64,000 nt of DNA from Flavobacterium aquariorum (GCF_003254745.1 NZ_QKXH01000003.1:62001-126000), one strand, 5' to 3'. Counted from the stretch's first letter, positions 51,798 to 61,250 are shown. Numbers and translations: made by a program. Notes: a model not told the origin generated them from the letters alone.

Positions 51798-53210
51798 ATG
51801 GCAAAGAAAAATACAGACAAAGTTGTCTTTCATCAAATAAAAGTCCTTGATGCTGGTGCAAAAGGCGTTTCGGTGGCAAAAGCTCCCGATGGTAAAGTAG
51901 TTTTTATCCCAAATGTAGTTCCCGGGGATGTAGTTGACGTGCAAACTTTCAAGAAGCGTAAGGCTTACTATGAAGGAAAAGCGGTTCATTTTCATGAATT
52001 TTCGGAGCATCGAGTGGATCCAATTTGCGAGCACTTTGGTGTTTGTGGTGGATGCAAATGGCAAAATATGAAATACAGCCAACAGTTGATCTTTAAACAA
52101 AATGAAGTAAAAAATCATTTGCAACGCATTGGCAAAATTGAACTTCCTGAATTTGAACCAATTTTGGGTTCTGAAAAACAATTTTTTTATAGAAATAAAA
52201 TGGAATTTTCTTTTTCGAACAGCCGTTGGTTGACCGAAGATGAAATAGGAAGTGAAGAAGATTTGGGTAACCGAAATGCGCTTGGTTTCCATATTCCAAA
52301 AATGTGGGACAAAATCTTGGACATTAACAAATGCCATTTACAAGAAGATCCTTCGAACGCAATTCGTAATGAAGTTCGCGCCTTTGCCAACGAGCATGGC
52401 TTGACTTTCTTTAACCCTAGAGCTCACGAAGGATTACTAAGAACTTTGATGCTGAGAACAGCTTCGACTGGAGAAATCATGGTTTTGATTCAGTTTTTTG
52501 AAAATGACAAAGCCAACAGGGAATTAATTCTGGATCATCTATACGAGAAATTCCCTCAAATCACCTCCTTACAATATGTGGTTAACAATAAAGCAAACGA
52601 TACTTTATATGATACCGACATAAAACTATACAAAGGAAGAGATTATATCCTTGAAGAAATGGAAGGGTTAAAATTTAGTATTAATGCTAAATCTTTTTAC
52701 CAAACCAATTCGGATCAGGCATACGAATTATACAAAATAACTCGAGATTTCGCAGGGCTTACAGGCAATGAAATCGTTTATGATTTATACACAGGAACGG
52801 GAACTATTGCACAATTTGTATCCAAAAACGCCAAAAAAGTTATTGGTGTTGAAAGTGTTCCTGAAGCGATTAAAGATGCAAAATTAAACGCTGAACGCAA
52901 TGATATTAATAATTGTGAATTTTTTGTGGGAGATATGAAAGTTGTTTTCAATGATAATTTCATCGCACAACACGGTCATCCCGAAGTGATTATCACTGAC
53001 CCACCAAGAGATGGTATGCACAAAGATGTAATTGAACAAATTATGAAAATTGCTCCTGAGAAAGTGGTTTATGTAAGTTGCAACTCGGCTACACAAGCTA
53101 GAGATTTAGCCTTAATGGACGAAAAATACAAAGTAACTCGAGTGCGTCCAGTGGATATGTTCCCACAAACGCATCATGTTGAAAATGTTGTACTTTTAGA
53201 AAGACGATAA
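51798..53210 (+). CDS. rlmD: 23S rRNA (uracil-1939-C5)-methyltransferase RlmD
   Basis: 470 residues. An N-terminal TRAM domain (9-66) precedes the [4Fe-4S] cysteines Cys77, Cys83 and Cys86 (CEHFGVCGGC) and a later KCHLQ. The methyltransferase domain has SAM motif VYDLYTGTGTIAQF, then ITDPPRDG and the catalytic Cys in VYVSCNSATQARDL. RumA/RlmD type; other members act on tRNA U54, so the exact target is inferred. It is followed by DUF6452 and DUF6048 genes, a flavobacterial conserved string. Confidence 0.92.
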   Translation: MAKKNTDKVVFHQIKVLDAGAKGVSVAKAPDGKVVFIPNVVPGDVVDVQTFKKRKAYYEGKAVHFHEFSEHRVDPICEHFGVCGGCKWQNMKYSQQLIFKQNEVKNHLQRIGKIELPEFEPILGSEKQFFYRNKMEFSFSNSRWLTEDEIGSEEDLGNRNALGFHIPKMWDKILDINKCHLQEDPSNAIRNEVRAFANEHGLTFFNPRAHEGLLRTLMLRTASTGEIMVLIQFFENDKANRELILDHLYEKFPQITSLQYVVNNKANDTLYDTDIKLYKGRDYILEEMEGLKFSINAKSFYQTNSDQAYELYKITRDFAGLTGNEIVYDLYTGTGTIAQFVSKNAKKVIGVESVPEAIKDAKLNAERNDINNCEFFVGDMKVVFNDNFIAQHGHPEVIITDPPRDGMHKDVIEQIMKIAPEKVVYVSCNSATQARDLALMDEKYKVTRVRPVDMFPQTHHVENVVLLERR

Positions 53211-53241
53211 GCCCAATCCCTAAAGGGGAAGAAGATAAAAT

Positions 53242-53784
53242 ATGAAAAAAATAATTGCGCTTTTAATTATTCTTGGTTTCGCTTCTTCCAGTTGCGAACC
53301 GGATGATATTTGTGACCCGAATACGCCCACAACTCCAAGAATGCTTATTCAGTTTTTCGACATTTCGAATCCTTCATTAAGGAAAAACGTAACCAATTTG
53401 AAAGTTATAGGCGAAGGAGGTCAGGCTGAAGGAGTGGTTTTTAATCCGTCTGGAGTTGATGAAGCTAAGTATCTGACTAGTACGGACAGTATATTGCTCC
53501 CATTAAATACAGATGCCGATATCGTAAAATACAAATTTATTCTAAATTCTGGCAACAAAAATCCGCTCTTGGTAAATACAGACAACCTAGAATTTAAATA
53601 TACTAGGGAAAGCATTTATGTATCCAGAGCTTGTGGTTTTAAAACCATCTTTAATTTAGACCCAACAAACCCTTTCACGCTATCGGATGCAACACCTGCC
53701 GACGAAATGTGGATTCAATATGTAATAGTCGCAAAAAATAACATAACATCCGAAAATGAAACAATTATTAAAATATTCTTTTAG
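53242..53784 (+). CDS. DUF6452 lipoprotein-like protein
   Basis: 180 residues. Signal sequence with a lipobox (SSSC, Cys18). CEPDDICDPNTPTTPRMLIQFFD is characteristic of DUF6452. The C-terminal GFKTIFNL...ADEMWIQYVIVAKNNIT is also family-like. Function unknown. Its last 29 bases overlap the start of the DUF6048 gene in another frame, so the two are probably translationally coupled. Confidence 0.75.
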   Translation: MKKIIALLIILGFASSSCEPDDICDPNTPTTPRMLIQFFDISNPSLRKNVTNLKVIGEGGQAEGVVFNPSGVDEAKYLTSTDSILLPLNTDADIVKYKFILNSGNKNPLLVNTDNLEFKYTRESIYVSRACGFKTIFNLDPTNPFTLSDATPADEMWIQYVIVAKNNITSENETIIKIFF

Positions 53785-54589
53785 TATTTGCTTTTTGTTG
53801 TCACTGTTATTTGTACAGGCACAAGAAAAAACGACTACCACAACAAGTACGGAGCAAGATCTAAAAATAACGGAAACTAAAAATACTCCACCAACAAAAA
53901 AAAATCCTGAAAAAAAACTGGGAGCTGCAGCAACAGACACCATAAAACCCAAAACAGATCGATATGGTTTGATTGTTGGTGCTGATATAAACAAAATTGC
54001 ACGGTCCATTTATGATTCTAATTACAATGGAATTGCATTTACCGCAGATTATCGATTGACCAAAAAATACTATTTGTACGGAGAAATTGGTAGTGAAGAA
54101 GTCACCGTCGAAGATCCATTGTTGAGCACCACAACCAAAGGCTCTTATCTTAAAGTAGGTTTTGATTATAATGCTTACAATAATTGGCTGGATATGGAAA
54201 ACCTTATCACGCTAGGCGTTCGTTATGGTTTTAGTACTTTTAGTGAACAATTAAACAACTATCTTATCTATAATCCACATCCTTATTTTGGACAATCGGG
54301 ATTGATAGATTCCGGAAAAAAATACGATGGATTAACAGCTAGTTGGGCAGAAGTCGCTGCTGGAGTAAACGTAAAAGTCTTTAATAATATTTATGTTGGC
54401 TTTAGTTTACAATTGAAAGTATTGGTAACAAAATCTGAACCCACTAACTTTGAAAGTCTTTATATTCCAGGATTCAACAGAACTTATGATGGAAATTTTG
54501 GAGCAGGATTTAACTATACTGTTTCCTATTTTATCCCTATTTACAAAAAGAAAGTTATACCCGTAAAAACAGCACCTAAGAAGAAATAA
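53756..54589 (+). CDS. DUF6048 putative outer-membrane barrel protein
   Basis: 277 residues. The signal peptide ends VQAQ (residue 22). A Thr/Lys/Pro-rich linker (24-66) is followed by a beta-barrel domain starting RYGLIVGADINKIARSIYDSNYNGIAFTADYRL. It belongs to the DUF6048 family, always next to DUF6452 in my recollection. It overlaps the upstream gene by 29 bases. Function unknown. Confidence 0.75.
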   Translation: MKQLLKYSFSICFLLSLLFVQAQEKTTTTTSTEQDLKITETKNTPPTKKNPEKKLGAAATDTIKPKTDRYGLIVGADINKIARSIYDSNYNGIAFTADYRLTKKYYLYGEIGSEEVTVEDPLLSTTTKGSYLKVGFDYNAYNNWLDMENLITLGVRYGFSTFSEQLNNYLIYNPHPYFGQSGLIDSGKKYDGLTASWAEVAAGVNVKVFNNIYVGFSLQLKVLVTKSEPTNFESLYIPGFNRTYDGNFGAGFNYTVSYFIPIYKKKVIPVKTAPKKK

Positions 54590-54610
54590 AACTGAGATTT
54601 AATTTAATAA

Positions 54611-54659
54611 AAAAAGGAGTAAAACTGAGTTTATAGATTCGGTTTTACTCCTTTTTTTT
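54611..54659. terminator. terminator of the rlmD-DUF6452-DUF6048 operon
   Basis: An 18-bp stem of AAAAAGGAGTAAAAC... with one G-T pair and T runs on both sides, between convergent genes. Confidence 0.9.
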
Positions 54660-54671
54660 AGTCTAAGCTGA

Positions 54672-54908
54672 TCATCCTATTTCTTTAATTCCTTTTACAA
54701 ACAACCAAGACATGAATAGTTTTTCACCGTCTTTGGTTTTGGCGGCCTGAAATTTTGGAGACAAAAGTGTTCCCGCAATAAAGGCAGTCATTGGAATCCA
54801 AAATCCAGAAAGATTGGTATACTGTTCTACCAAATAGCGAAATGATATAAACAATATGGCAAAGCAACCTAAATTGTATAGAAATGCTCTTACTTGTAAT
54901 TTTGTCAT
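54672..54908 (-). CDS. small two-helix membrane protein
   Basis: 78 residues. Two hydrophobic segments (about 8-26 and 32-50) separated by EQYTNLSG, then a basic tail. It ends next to a shared terminator. Family not recognised. Confidence 0.6.
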   Translation of the reverse strand: MTKLQVRAFLYNLGCFAILFISFRYLVEQYTNLSGFWIPMTAFIAGTLLSPKFQAAKTKDGEKLFMSWLFVKGIKEIG

Positions 54909-55239
54909 TTTATTGTATTTAAATATATTTTTTCAAAATTAGATCAAAATCTAGATAATTCTAAGTAATCACCACTATTTATTTTGTGCCTTGGTTTTAT
55001 CTCAAAAAAAACCGTTCAACAAATAAAACTTTAACAATAATTGACTTAGATCTTTTTCCTATTGTTTTTTTGTACTAAATTTATAGTCCAAAAAAATAAA
55101 AATCATAAACATCTAATTTACAAATACATACATGTTAATTTTCTTAAATTTCTAATTGCATTCCATTTTAATCATCAGTACATTAAAATTAGTTGTTTTT
55201 TAAAAAAAATTCATTAATAATTTTTAAAAAAATAATACT
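54909..55239 (+). other. long A/T-rich leader region of the lysozyme-like gene
   Basis: 331 bases without a gene. A possible -7 element TAAATTTA at 55074-55081 would give an untranslated leader of about 150 bases. Otherwise nothing distinctive. Confidence 0.3.
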
Positions 55240-56142
55240 ATGGCGATTGATTTTTCTATTACTAGCGCAGTAACATCAACTGGAAGAACAGCTTTCAATG
55301 CACAACGCATTAATTCAACTGAAACAAAATTCAATATTGGCAATAAAACCAGATATGAAGGGAATGTTGGATTATTTAATACTTCAATTACTACAGGACT
55401 GGCCTATAAACCGGAAGATTATAGTACAGAATATGGTTTTTGGGCTTATTTTATCTATCCAACAGCTATGGCGGAAAGTTCTGGTTCATTCAAATGTTTG
55501 AATACATATGATAGAGCGCAATTTACTTTTAGCTTTATGCAGTATGCCGCACATGTCCCCAATGGAGATTTTATAAAATTTTTCAGAAAGCTATTGCAAT
55601 TACCTAATGCAACCGATTATTTCCCAAAATTAGTTTTATCCAACAACAGAATTCTTTATAAATCTTCGAGCGGAGTACTTTCCCCTTTAGAAAGCGATTC
55701 CAGCTCACAAGCTTTGATGGATTATCTAAATCCAACACTAAATGAAATAGAAAATCAAGAATTAATATGCGCTGCACGATTTGTCCATTGGGCCACAAAC
55801 GACGCCAATCATCGAAAAATTCAAGTTGAAACAGCAATTGATATGTATAAAGAAAATATGAAATCGTACCATAATCGTTACGGATTAAATAATGTACCAG
55901 CAAATGTCTGTCAAATGATTTGCGATATTCGACATCAGGGGAGAGCAAAAAGTGATCGTATTGCACTAGCTATTAACACCAATGGTAACTACGACAAAGC
56001 CTTTTCTAACTTATGCACGATAGGCAACACCAACTATCAAACCAGAATAAATACAGTACGAAATACAATAAAAAAACTAACAGATATAGGCAAGTTCTCA
56101 ATGAAATATGATGGAAATAGCAATGAATTTGTAACTATTTAG
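55240..56142 (+). CDS. lysozyme-like / peptidoglycan-hydrolase-like protein, no signal peptide
   Basis: 300 residues. The segment YPTAMAESSGSFKCLNTYDRAQFTFSFMQYAAH (about 73-105) has the layout of lysozyme/chitosanase-superfamily active sites: candidate catalytic Glu79, then Asp91 and a Q-x-T-F-x-F-x-Q hairpin. The rest is helical. It has no export signal although its expected substrate is extracytoplasmic, which would suit release through a contractile or other non-Sec system. It is 337 bases upstream of a large lipase-like gene in the same direction. The assignment is by motif layout only. Confidence 0.45.
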   Translation: MAIDFSITSAVTSTGRTAFNAQRINSTETKFNIGNKTRYEGNVGLFNTSITTGLAYKPEDYSTEYGFWAYFIYPTAMAESSGSFKCLNTYDRAQFTFSFMQYAAHVPNGDFIKFFRKLLQLPNATDYFPKLVLSNNRILYKSSSGVLSPLESDSSSQALMDYLNPTLNEIENQELICAARFVHWATNDANHRKIQVETAIDMYKENMKSYHNRYGLNNVPANVCQMICDIRHQGRAKSDRIALAINTNGNYDKAFSNLCTIGNTNYQTRINTVRNTIKKLTDIGKFSMKYDGNSNEFVTI

Positions 56143-56205
56143 GAATAGATAAAACTTCGTAAGTCAAGAAGAGAATTATGCATTAGACAAAAAAAACAGA
56201 TATAA

Positions 56206-56352
56206 TCTTGTAGACAGTCCAATAAGAAATCGCAAATTAACGCTATTATAGTTGAAAGAAATTTTGATAAAATTCAAATGTATTATGACCAACTGTGTTC
56301 TGTTTTTCCCAATAGTGCTAATTTATCGGCATACATAAATCACGCATTATAA
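56206..56352 (+). pseudogene. possible gene remnant between the hydrolases
   Basis: A 48-codon open stretch without a start codon, with a protein-like C-terminus (SQINAIIVERNFDKIQMYYD and then QLCSVFPNSANLSAYINHAL). Its codon use and composition look coding, and the surrounding 337-base gap has no other gene. It may be the tail of a lost gene, for example a neighbour of the two putative effectors. Confidence 0.3.
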
Positions 56353-56479
56353 AGGAACATCTTCACTCAAAAATAAATTCAATTTAATATTAAAGCTACA
56401 GAGTTCCGGAGAATCTTTAACTTCGATTAATATAAAACATTTGGGATATCTCCTAAAAACAACCTTTTAACTAAAAAAA

Positions 56480-57952
56480 ATGAAAAAAACTTTAGTATTT
56501 ATACATGGCTGGAGTGTCACAAATCTAAACACCTATGGTGAATTGCCTGAAAGATTACAACTGGAAGCAGCTGCCAACGGTGTAGAAATTGATATACAAC
56601 ATATTTTTTTAAGTCGATACATTAGCTTTCACGATGAGGTAGGACTGGATGACATTGCCAAGGGACTCGATTCAGCAATTAAGGAACAACTCAGAGAAAT
56701 TCAAAATTTTGTCTGTATAACTCATTCTACTGGCGGACCAGTAGTGCGTCATTGGTGGAATTATTTTTACGATAATAGTCCAACTAAAATAAGTCATTTA
56801 ATTATGCTTGCTCCTGCCAATTTTGGATCAGCGCTAGCCCAACTGGGCAAAGCAAGACTGAGCCGAATTAAATCATTCTTTGAAGGAGTTGAACCAGGAC
56901 AGAGAGTATTGAACTGGCTTGAATTAGGCAGCAAATCATCTTGGGAATTAAATAAAAAATGGATTCTATCAGATGCAAATCAAATTGAAGAACAGGGACT
57001 TTTTCCCTTCGTATTGACCGGACAATCTATTGACAGAAAGCTGTACGACCACTTAAACTCCTATACAGGCGAAATAGGATCGGACGGAGTTGTAAGAACT
57101 GCGGCAGCAAATTTGAATTCGAGATACATACAGTTAAAACAAAACGCAATAAAAACCAAAAATAATGAAGTCAAAATTTCCTCAACACTTGATATCGTAG
57201 AATATAAGGAATCTCCTGAAGTGCCTTTAAGAATTATAACCGGAAAATCACATTCCGGATTAGAAAAAGGAATCATGAATAGCGTACGCAAATCAAGGGA
57301 TCAAAAAAGTAAAGAAACCATAACTTCTATTCTCAAATGCATAAACGTTGACTCTATTGAAAAATATAATGAGTTAAAAGAACAATTTAAACTAGAAACT
57401 AGTATAGTTCAAAAAAATGAATTAATAGAAACAGCACCAGAATTTATATTTTTTCATACCCATTTTATTCACGATAGATTTTCGCAAGTAATTTTTAGAA
57501 TTACCGATTCTGAGGGTTACCCCATTACTGATTTTGACCTACTGCTTACAGCGGGTCAAAACAACAATCCCAACAATTTCCCTCCTGGCTTTGTCGCCGA
57601 TCGCCAACAAAACTCAATAAACAAGGAAATAATTACTTATTATTTTAACTATGATTTAATTGTTGGTGCACCCAAAAATGAATTTAGAAAAAAGACAGAG
57701 GGAATTACTCAAATTGGGTTAAAAATTATTCCTAGACCACAAGAAGGTTTTGTCAGATTTGTAACATGTGAAATTAAAGCCAACGAAGATTTGCTGCAAA
57801 AAACAATTCAACCCAACAGTACAACCCTAATTGATATTGTTCTTCAAAGAGTCGTTAGTAAAGGAGTTTTTCAAATAAACAACATCACTCAATTCCCCAA
57901 AGATTTCGATTTTAGTAAAACTAAATGGGAAGACAAAGGAATAATTGAGTAG
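56480..57952 (+). CDS. large alpha/beta-hydrolase (lipase/phospholipase-like) with C-terminal beta-rich domain
   Basis: 490 residues, no signal peptide. The N-terminal fold begins VFIHGWSVTNLNTYG (oxyanion HGWS, 9-12). The nucleophile is Ser83 in CITHSTGGPVVRHW. The likely acid is the Asp in GSDGVVRTAAANL (about 196) and the His is in TGKSHSG (about 258). GDGT/SDGVV-type acids are common in lipases of the LCAT/Tle sort. Residues about 320-490 are a separate beta-rich domain. It neighbours a lysozyme-like gene, a combination seen in antibacterial effector sets, but no immunity gene was recognised. Confidence 0.7.
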   Translation: MKKTLVFIHGWSVTNLNTYGELPERLQLEAAANGVEIDIQHIFLSRYISFHDEVGLDDIAKGLDSAIKEQLREIQNFVCITHSTGGPVVRHWWNYFYDNSPTKISHLIMLAPANFGSALAQLGKARLSRIKSFFEGVEPGQRVLNWLELGSKSSWELNKKWILSDANQIEEQGLFPFVLTGQSIDRKLYDHLNSYTGEIGSDGVVRTAAANLNSRYIQLKQNAIKTKNNEVKISSTLDIVEYKESPEVPLRIITGKSHSGLEKGIMNSVRKSRDQKSKETITSILKCINVDSIEKYNELKEQFKLETSIVQKNELIETAPEFIFFHTHFIHDRFSQVIFRITDSEGYPITDFDLLLTAGQNNNPNNFPPGFVADRQQNSINKEIITYYFNYDLIVGAPKNEFRKKTEGITQIGLKIIPRPQEGFVRFVTCEIKANEDLLQKTIQPNSTTLIDIVLQRVVSKGVFQINNITQFPKDFDFSKTKWEDKGIIE

Positions 57953-58023
57953 TTTCCTTTTTATACCAAATAATGTCAATAAAAATAGCATCAATCGGTA
58001 AACAAAACAAATACAAAATCAAA

Positions 58024-58065
58024 AATCCCGATAATGACTAAATTTATATAGCAATTATCGGGATT
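58024..58065. terminator. bidirectional terminator between the hydrolase and the THUMP methyltransferase
   Basis: A perfect 12-bp stem AATCCCGATAAT / ATTATCGGGATT, with short T runs either side. Confidence 0.8.
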
Positions 58066-58089
58066 AAATTTTTAGATATTTAGAACTAA

Positions 58090-59265
58090 TTATTCAGCAC
58101 CACCGTCAGGAACAGTCTGAAACTTCGTTCTCTTACTTCCTTCATACATCTCGTATTTCACCAAACGCGCTTCAAGACTGGCATTAAAAAGTTTAATTTT
58201 ACGAGAAGGTTTCAATCCTACATATTTCAAAGCTTCAAGATTTGCCGTAATGAACCAAGCATTTGTTCCTGGATAATTCTTTTTCAATGTGTCTCCAATA
58301 TTTTTATAAAATTCTTCCATATGAATATCCAATCGCTCATCATAAGGAGGATTGAAAACGATATGCAATTTCCCTTCAGAAGTTTTCTCGGTATCAAAAA
58401 AGTTCTTTTCTTCTATCTTAATATATTCATCCAGATTGGCATTCTTCACATTATCCTTTGCTTTTTGAACTGCAGATGGTGCTTTATCATACCCTTTTAT
58501 AGTGTAATGAAATTCGCGAACACGTTTCAATAAACTATCTTGAATGCTGTCAAACAAGTTATTATCCCAATCGTTCCATTTTTCAAAAGCAAATTCTTTT
58601 CGGTTGATATTCGCAGGAATATTACAAGCAATCATTGCTGCTTCTGCCAAAAATGTTCCAGAACCACACATCGGATCCAAGAAATCAGTTTGTCCGTCCC
58701 AACCCGAAAGCAACAAAATACCAGCTGCCAAAACTTCATTTATAGGAGCAATGTTTGTAGCGGTTCTGTACCCACGTTGGTGCAAAGAATTCCCAGAGGT
58801 ATCTAATGCCACCGAAACTTGGTCTTTATCAATATGAATATTTATCCTTAAATCAGGGAAAGCTTTATCAATACTAGGACGTTGTCCCGTTCTTTCACGA
58901 AACTGATCCACAATTGCATCCTTACATTTTTGAGAAACAAACTCTGAGTGATTGAAATACTCCGAATGTACCGTTGCATCAATCACAAAAGTCTGATTGG
59001 CGTTGATGTATTTAGACCAATTTGTTCCTCTTATTCCTTTATATAAAGATTGCTCGTCTCTCGCTTTAAAAAAATAAATAGGTTTCAAAATCTTCAAGGC
59101 CGTACGCAAAGACAAATTTGCTTTGTACATAAATCCTTTATCACCCTTAAAACTTACCATTCTTACGCCTTGCTCCACATCCTGTGCACCCAGCATTGTT
59201 AATTCTTTTGCAAGTATTTCTTCAAAACCAAAAAAGGTTTTGGCAATCATCTTAAAATTCTCCAT
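58090..59265 (-). CDS. THUMP-domain RNA methyltransferase (RlmL/Trm14-like)
   Basis: 391 residues. The N-terminal THUMP RNA-binding domain (about 45-160) is followed by a class I methyltransferase: motif I is FLDPMCGSGTFLAEAAMIA and the N-P-P-Y catalytic loop is VFNPPYDERL (about 305-314), typical of N2-guanine methylation. It corresponds to the N-terminal half of E. coli RlmKL (m2G2445 of 23S rRNA); the exact RNA target here is inferred. It is divergent from the gene at 59388. Confidence 0.88.
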   Translation of the reverse strand: MENFKMIAKTFFGFEEILAKELTMLGAQDVEQGVRMVSFKGDKGFMYKANLSLRTALKILKPIYFFKARDEQSLYKGIRGTNWSKYINANQTFVIDATVHSEYFNHSEFVSQKCKDAIVDQFRERTGQRPSIDKAFPDLRINIHIDKDQVSVALDTSGNSLHQRGYRTATNIAPINEVLAAGILLLSGWDGQTDFLDPMCGSGTFLAEAAMIACNIPANINRKEFAFEKWNDWDNNLFDSIQDSLLKRVREFHYTIKGYDKAPSAVQKAKDNVKNANLDEYIKIEEKNFFDTEKTSEGKLHIVFNPPYDERLDIHMEEFYKNIGDTLKKNYPGTNAWFITANLEALKYVGLKPSRKIKLFNASLEARLVKYEMYEGSKRTKFQTVPDGGAE

Positions 59266-59350
59266 CTCTCTTTATAAATTCCAATATTAAAATTGCGTAT
59301 CCCAAACATCCTAAACGGTTTGAAATAGTATATTTTCTGCAAAAATACAC

Positions 59351-59358
59351 TAAATTTG
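59351..59358 (+). promoter_or_regulatory. -7 promoter element of the methyltransferase at 59388
   Basis: TAAATTTG matches TAnnTTTG and lies 29 bases before the ATG. Confidence 0.55.
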
Positions 59359-59387
59359 CGGGACTTAAATTAATTGAAAAAGAATAA

Positions 59388-60152
59388 ATGTCCGATTCTA
59401 CAAATAACAAAACACAAATTAGCAATTCCAATCCAGAAAATTGGTTTGCCTCTTGGTTCGACAGTCCTTATTATCACATACTTTACAAAGAAAGAAACTA
59501 CAGAGAAGCCCAACTGTTTATGGACAATCTGACCCATTATCTCAATCTTCCTGAGAGAGCCAAAGTGCTTGACTTAGCTTGTGGTAAAGGCCGTCACGCT
59601 ATCTATTTAAACCAATTAGGCTTTGATGTTATAGGTGCCGATTTATCCGAAAACAGCATATTAGAAGCACAAAAAAACAGCAACGAAACCTTGCATTTTC
59701 AAGTACACGATATGCGAGAAACATTTGAAGATAAATTTGACGCTATCTTCAATCTGTTCACCAGTTTTGGCTATTTCGAGAACGACGAGGATAACCTCAC
59801 CACCCTAAAAGCTATCAAAGAAAGTTTAACCGAATATGGTTTTGCAGTAATCGATTTCATGAATGTCACCAATGTGCTCAACAATCTGGTTCCAGATGAA
59901 GTAAAACACGTTGACGGAATTAATTTCCACATCAAACGCTACCTGAAAGACGGACATATTTTCAAAGAAATTGATTTTGAAGACCAAGGTCACAACTATC
60001 ATTTTACCGAAAAAGTAAAAGCACTTACGCTCAAAGATTTTGAAGAAATGATGGAAGAAGCCGGCATTTTTTTATTGGATATTTTTGGCGATTACAAACT
60101 AAAAAAATTCCACAAAACAGAAAGCGAAAGATTAATTATGATTTTTAAGTAA
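59388..60152 (+). CDS. class I SAM-dependent methyltransferase
   Basis: 254 residues. The SAM motif is KVLDLACGKGRHAIYLNQLGFDVIGADLS (residues about 59-87), followed by FDAIFNLFTSFGYFE. The fold is that of small-molecule methyltransferases (methyltransf_25 type). The substrate is not evident. It is upstream of the ZIP transporter in the same orientation, with a repeat of 85 bases between them. Confidence 0.85.
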   Translation: MSDSTNNKTQISNSNPENWFASWFDSPYYHILYKERNYREAQLFMDNLTHYLNLPERAKVLDLACGKGRHAIYLNQLGFDVIGADLSENSILEAQKNSNETLHFQVHDMRETFEDKFDAIFNLFTSFGYFENDEDNLTTLKAIKESLTEYGFAVIDFMNVTNVLNNLVPDEVKHVDGINFHIKRYLKDGHIFKEIDFEDQGHNYHFTEKVKALTLKDFEEMMEEAGIFLLDIFGDYKLKKFHKTESERLIMIFK

Positions 60153-60237
60153 TTGTGAAATTGTGAAATTGTTTAAACGATTAAACGATTTCACAATTAA
60201 ACGGTTAAACCTCTAAACAAACGATTAAACAGAAAAC
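60153..60237 (+). repeat. intergenic TTGTGAAAT / TTAAACGATTAAAC repeat
   Basis: Units TGTGAAATTG (twice in tandem) and TTTAAACGATTAAACG form an inverted pair TTGTGAAAT (60162-60170) / ATTTCACAA (60189-60197), then further ACGATTAAAC copies up to the ATG of the ZIP gene. It has the look of a dispersed intergenic repeat or an operator cluster. Confidence 0.5.
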
Positions 60238-60906
60238 ATGAATTACCTATTACCATTACTGTCCGTACTTCTTGGTTATTTCATAGCTTTATTTCTAAAG
60301 CCAAAAAGCAAAACCAACCTCAAATTATTGTTGGCGTTTAGTGGTTCGTTCTTACTTTCGCTTACCGTAATGCATCTACTGCCAGAAGTGTATGAAAGTA
60401 AAAACCATAACATCGGAATTTTTATAATGATAGGTATTTTGTTCCAAATCATATTGGAATTTTTCTCGAAAGGAGCCGAACACGGTCACGTACATGGCCA
60501 TGCCAAAATGTACCAAATCCCTTGGTTATTGTTCATCAGCCTTTGCATTCACGCGTTTTTGGAAGGATTTCCAGTGAGTCATCATAATGATTTAGCACTA
60601 GGGATAGCTATTCACCATTTACCTATTGCCATTATATTGACTTCCTTTTTCGTCAGTTCCAGTCTTAATAGAAAAGCCATCTTTTTATTCATGGTCACTT
60701 TTGCAATCATGACACCATTAGGTACCATTTTTTCTGACTTTGTACCCCAATTGAACAGCTATTACAATGAGATTACAGCCATCGTCATAGGGATCCTATT
60801 TCATATTTCATCGACTATTATTTTTGAAAGCAGCGAAGGACATAAATTCAATATTGCCAAAGTATCCATGATTGTAATTGGAATTTTACTGGCATATTTG
60901 ATATAG
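60238..60906 (+). CDS. ZIP-family metal transporter
   Basis: 222 residues, eight short helices. Metal-binding motifs are HGHVHGHAKM in the loop (residues about 82-91), IHAFLEGFP in helix 4 and AIHHLPIAI in helix 5. It likely imports zinc or a similar divalent metal. There is no signal of its regulation other than the repeat at 60153. Confidence 0.85.
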   Translation: MNYLLPLLSVLLGYFIALFLKPKSKTNLKLLLAFSGSFLLSLTVMHLLPEVYESKNHNIGIFIMIGILFQIILEFFSKGAEHGHVHGHAKMYQIPWLLFISLCIHAFLEGFPVSHHNDLALGIAIHHLPIAIILTSFFVSSSLNRKAIFLFMVTFAIMTPLGTIFSDFVPQLNSYYNEITAIVIGILFHISSTIIFESSEGHKFNIAKVSMIVIGILLAYLI

Positions 60907-61250
60907 AAAAAAAACAATTCCCTAAAAAACAATTTTTAATTATTTTTCAGTTGTCTGCGTTTATAAAAAAGCGATTAGACTATCTCCTTTTATTGCTTAA
61001 ACTTTTATTTAGAGCAATGCTGTTCTCGAGGATATATTTTATGAATAATCAAGCATTTAGGCTATATCACTTAAATTAACTTCTATATAATTCAAATAAT
61101 TTGCATTATTGAAAATATTACCATTAATTTGTCAAAAATACATTCTTGCGAAGTTTCTGTCTTTATAAGATTGATACCCAATTATTAATAAATTTATAGA
61201 AGAAACAATGAGAAAAAATTATCTAAAAACCTTAATATACATTTGTTTAC
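60907..61250. other. gene-free stretch
   Basis: 344 A/T-rich bases between the ZIP transporter and the next gene. I see no convincing promoter or structure. A 16-codon open frame at 61208 is noted only as a rejected possibility. Confidence 0.3.

Noticed and set aside
51714..52337. 207-codon open frame antisense to rlmD
   Set aside because: The sense strand has a complete, motif-bearing RlmD; the antisense product is Phe/Ile/Lys-rich and lacks any family feature.
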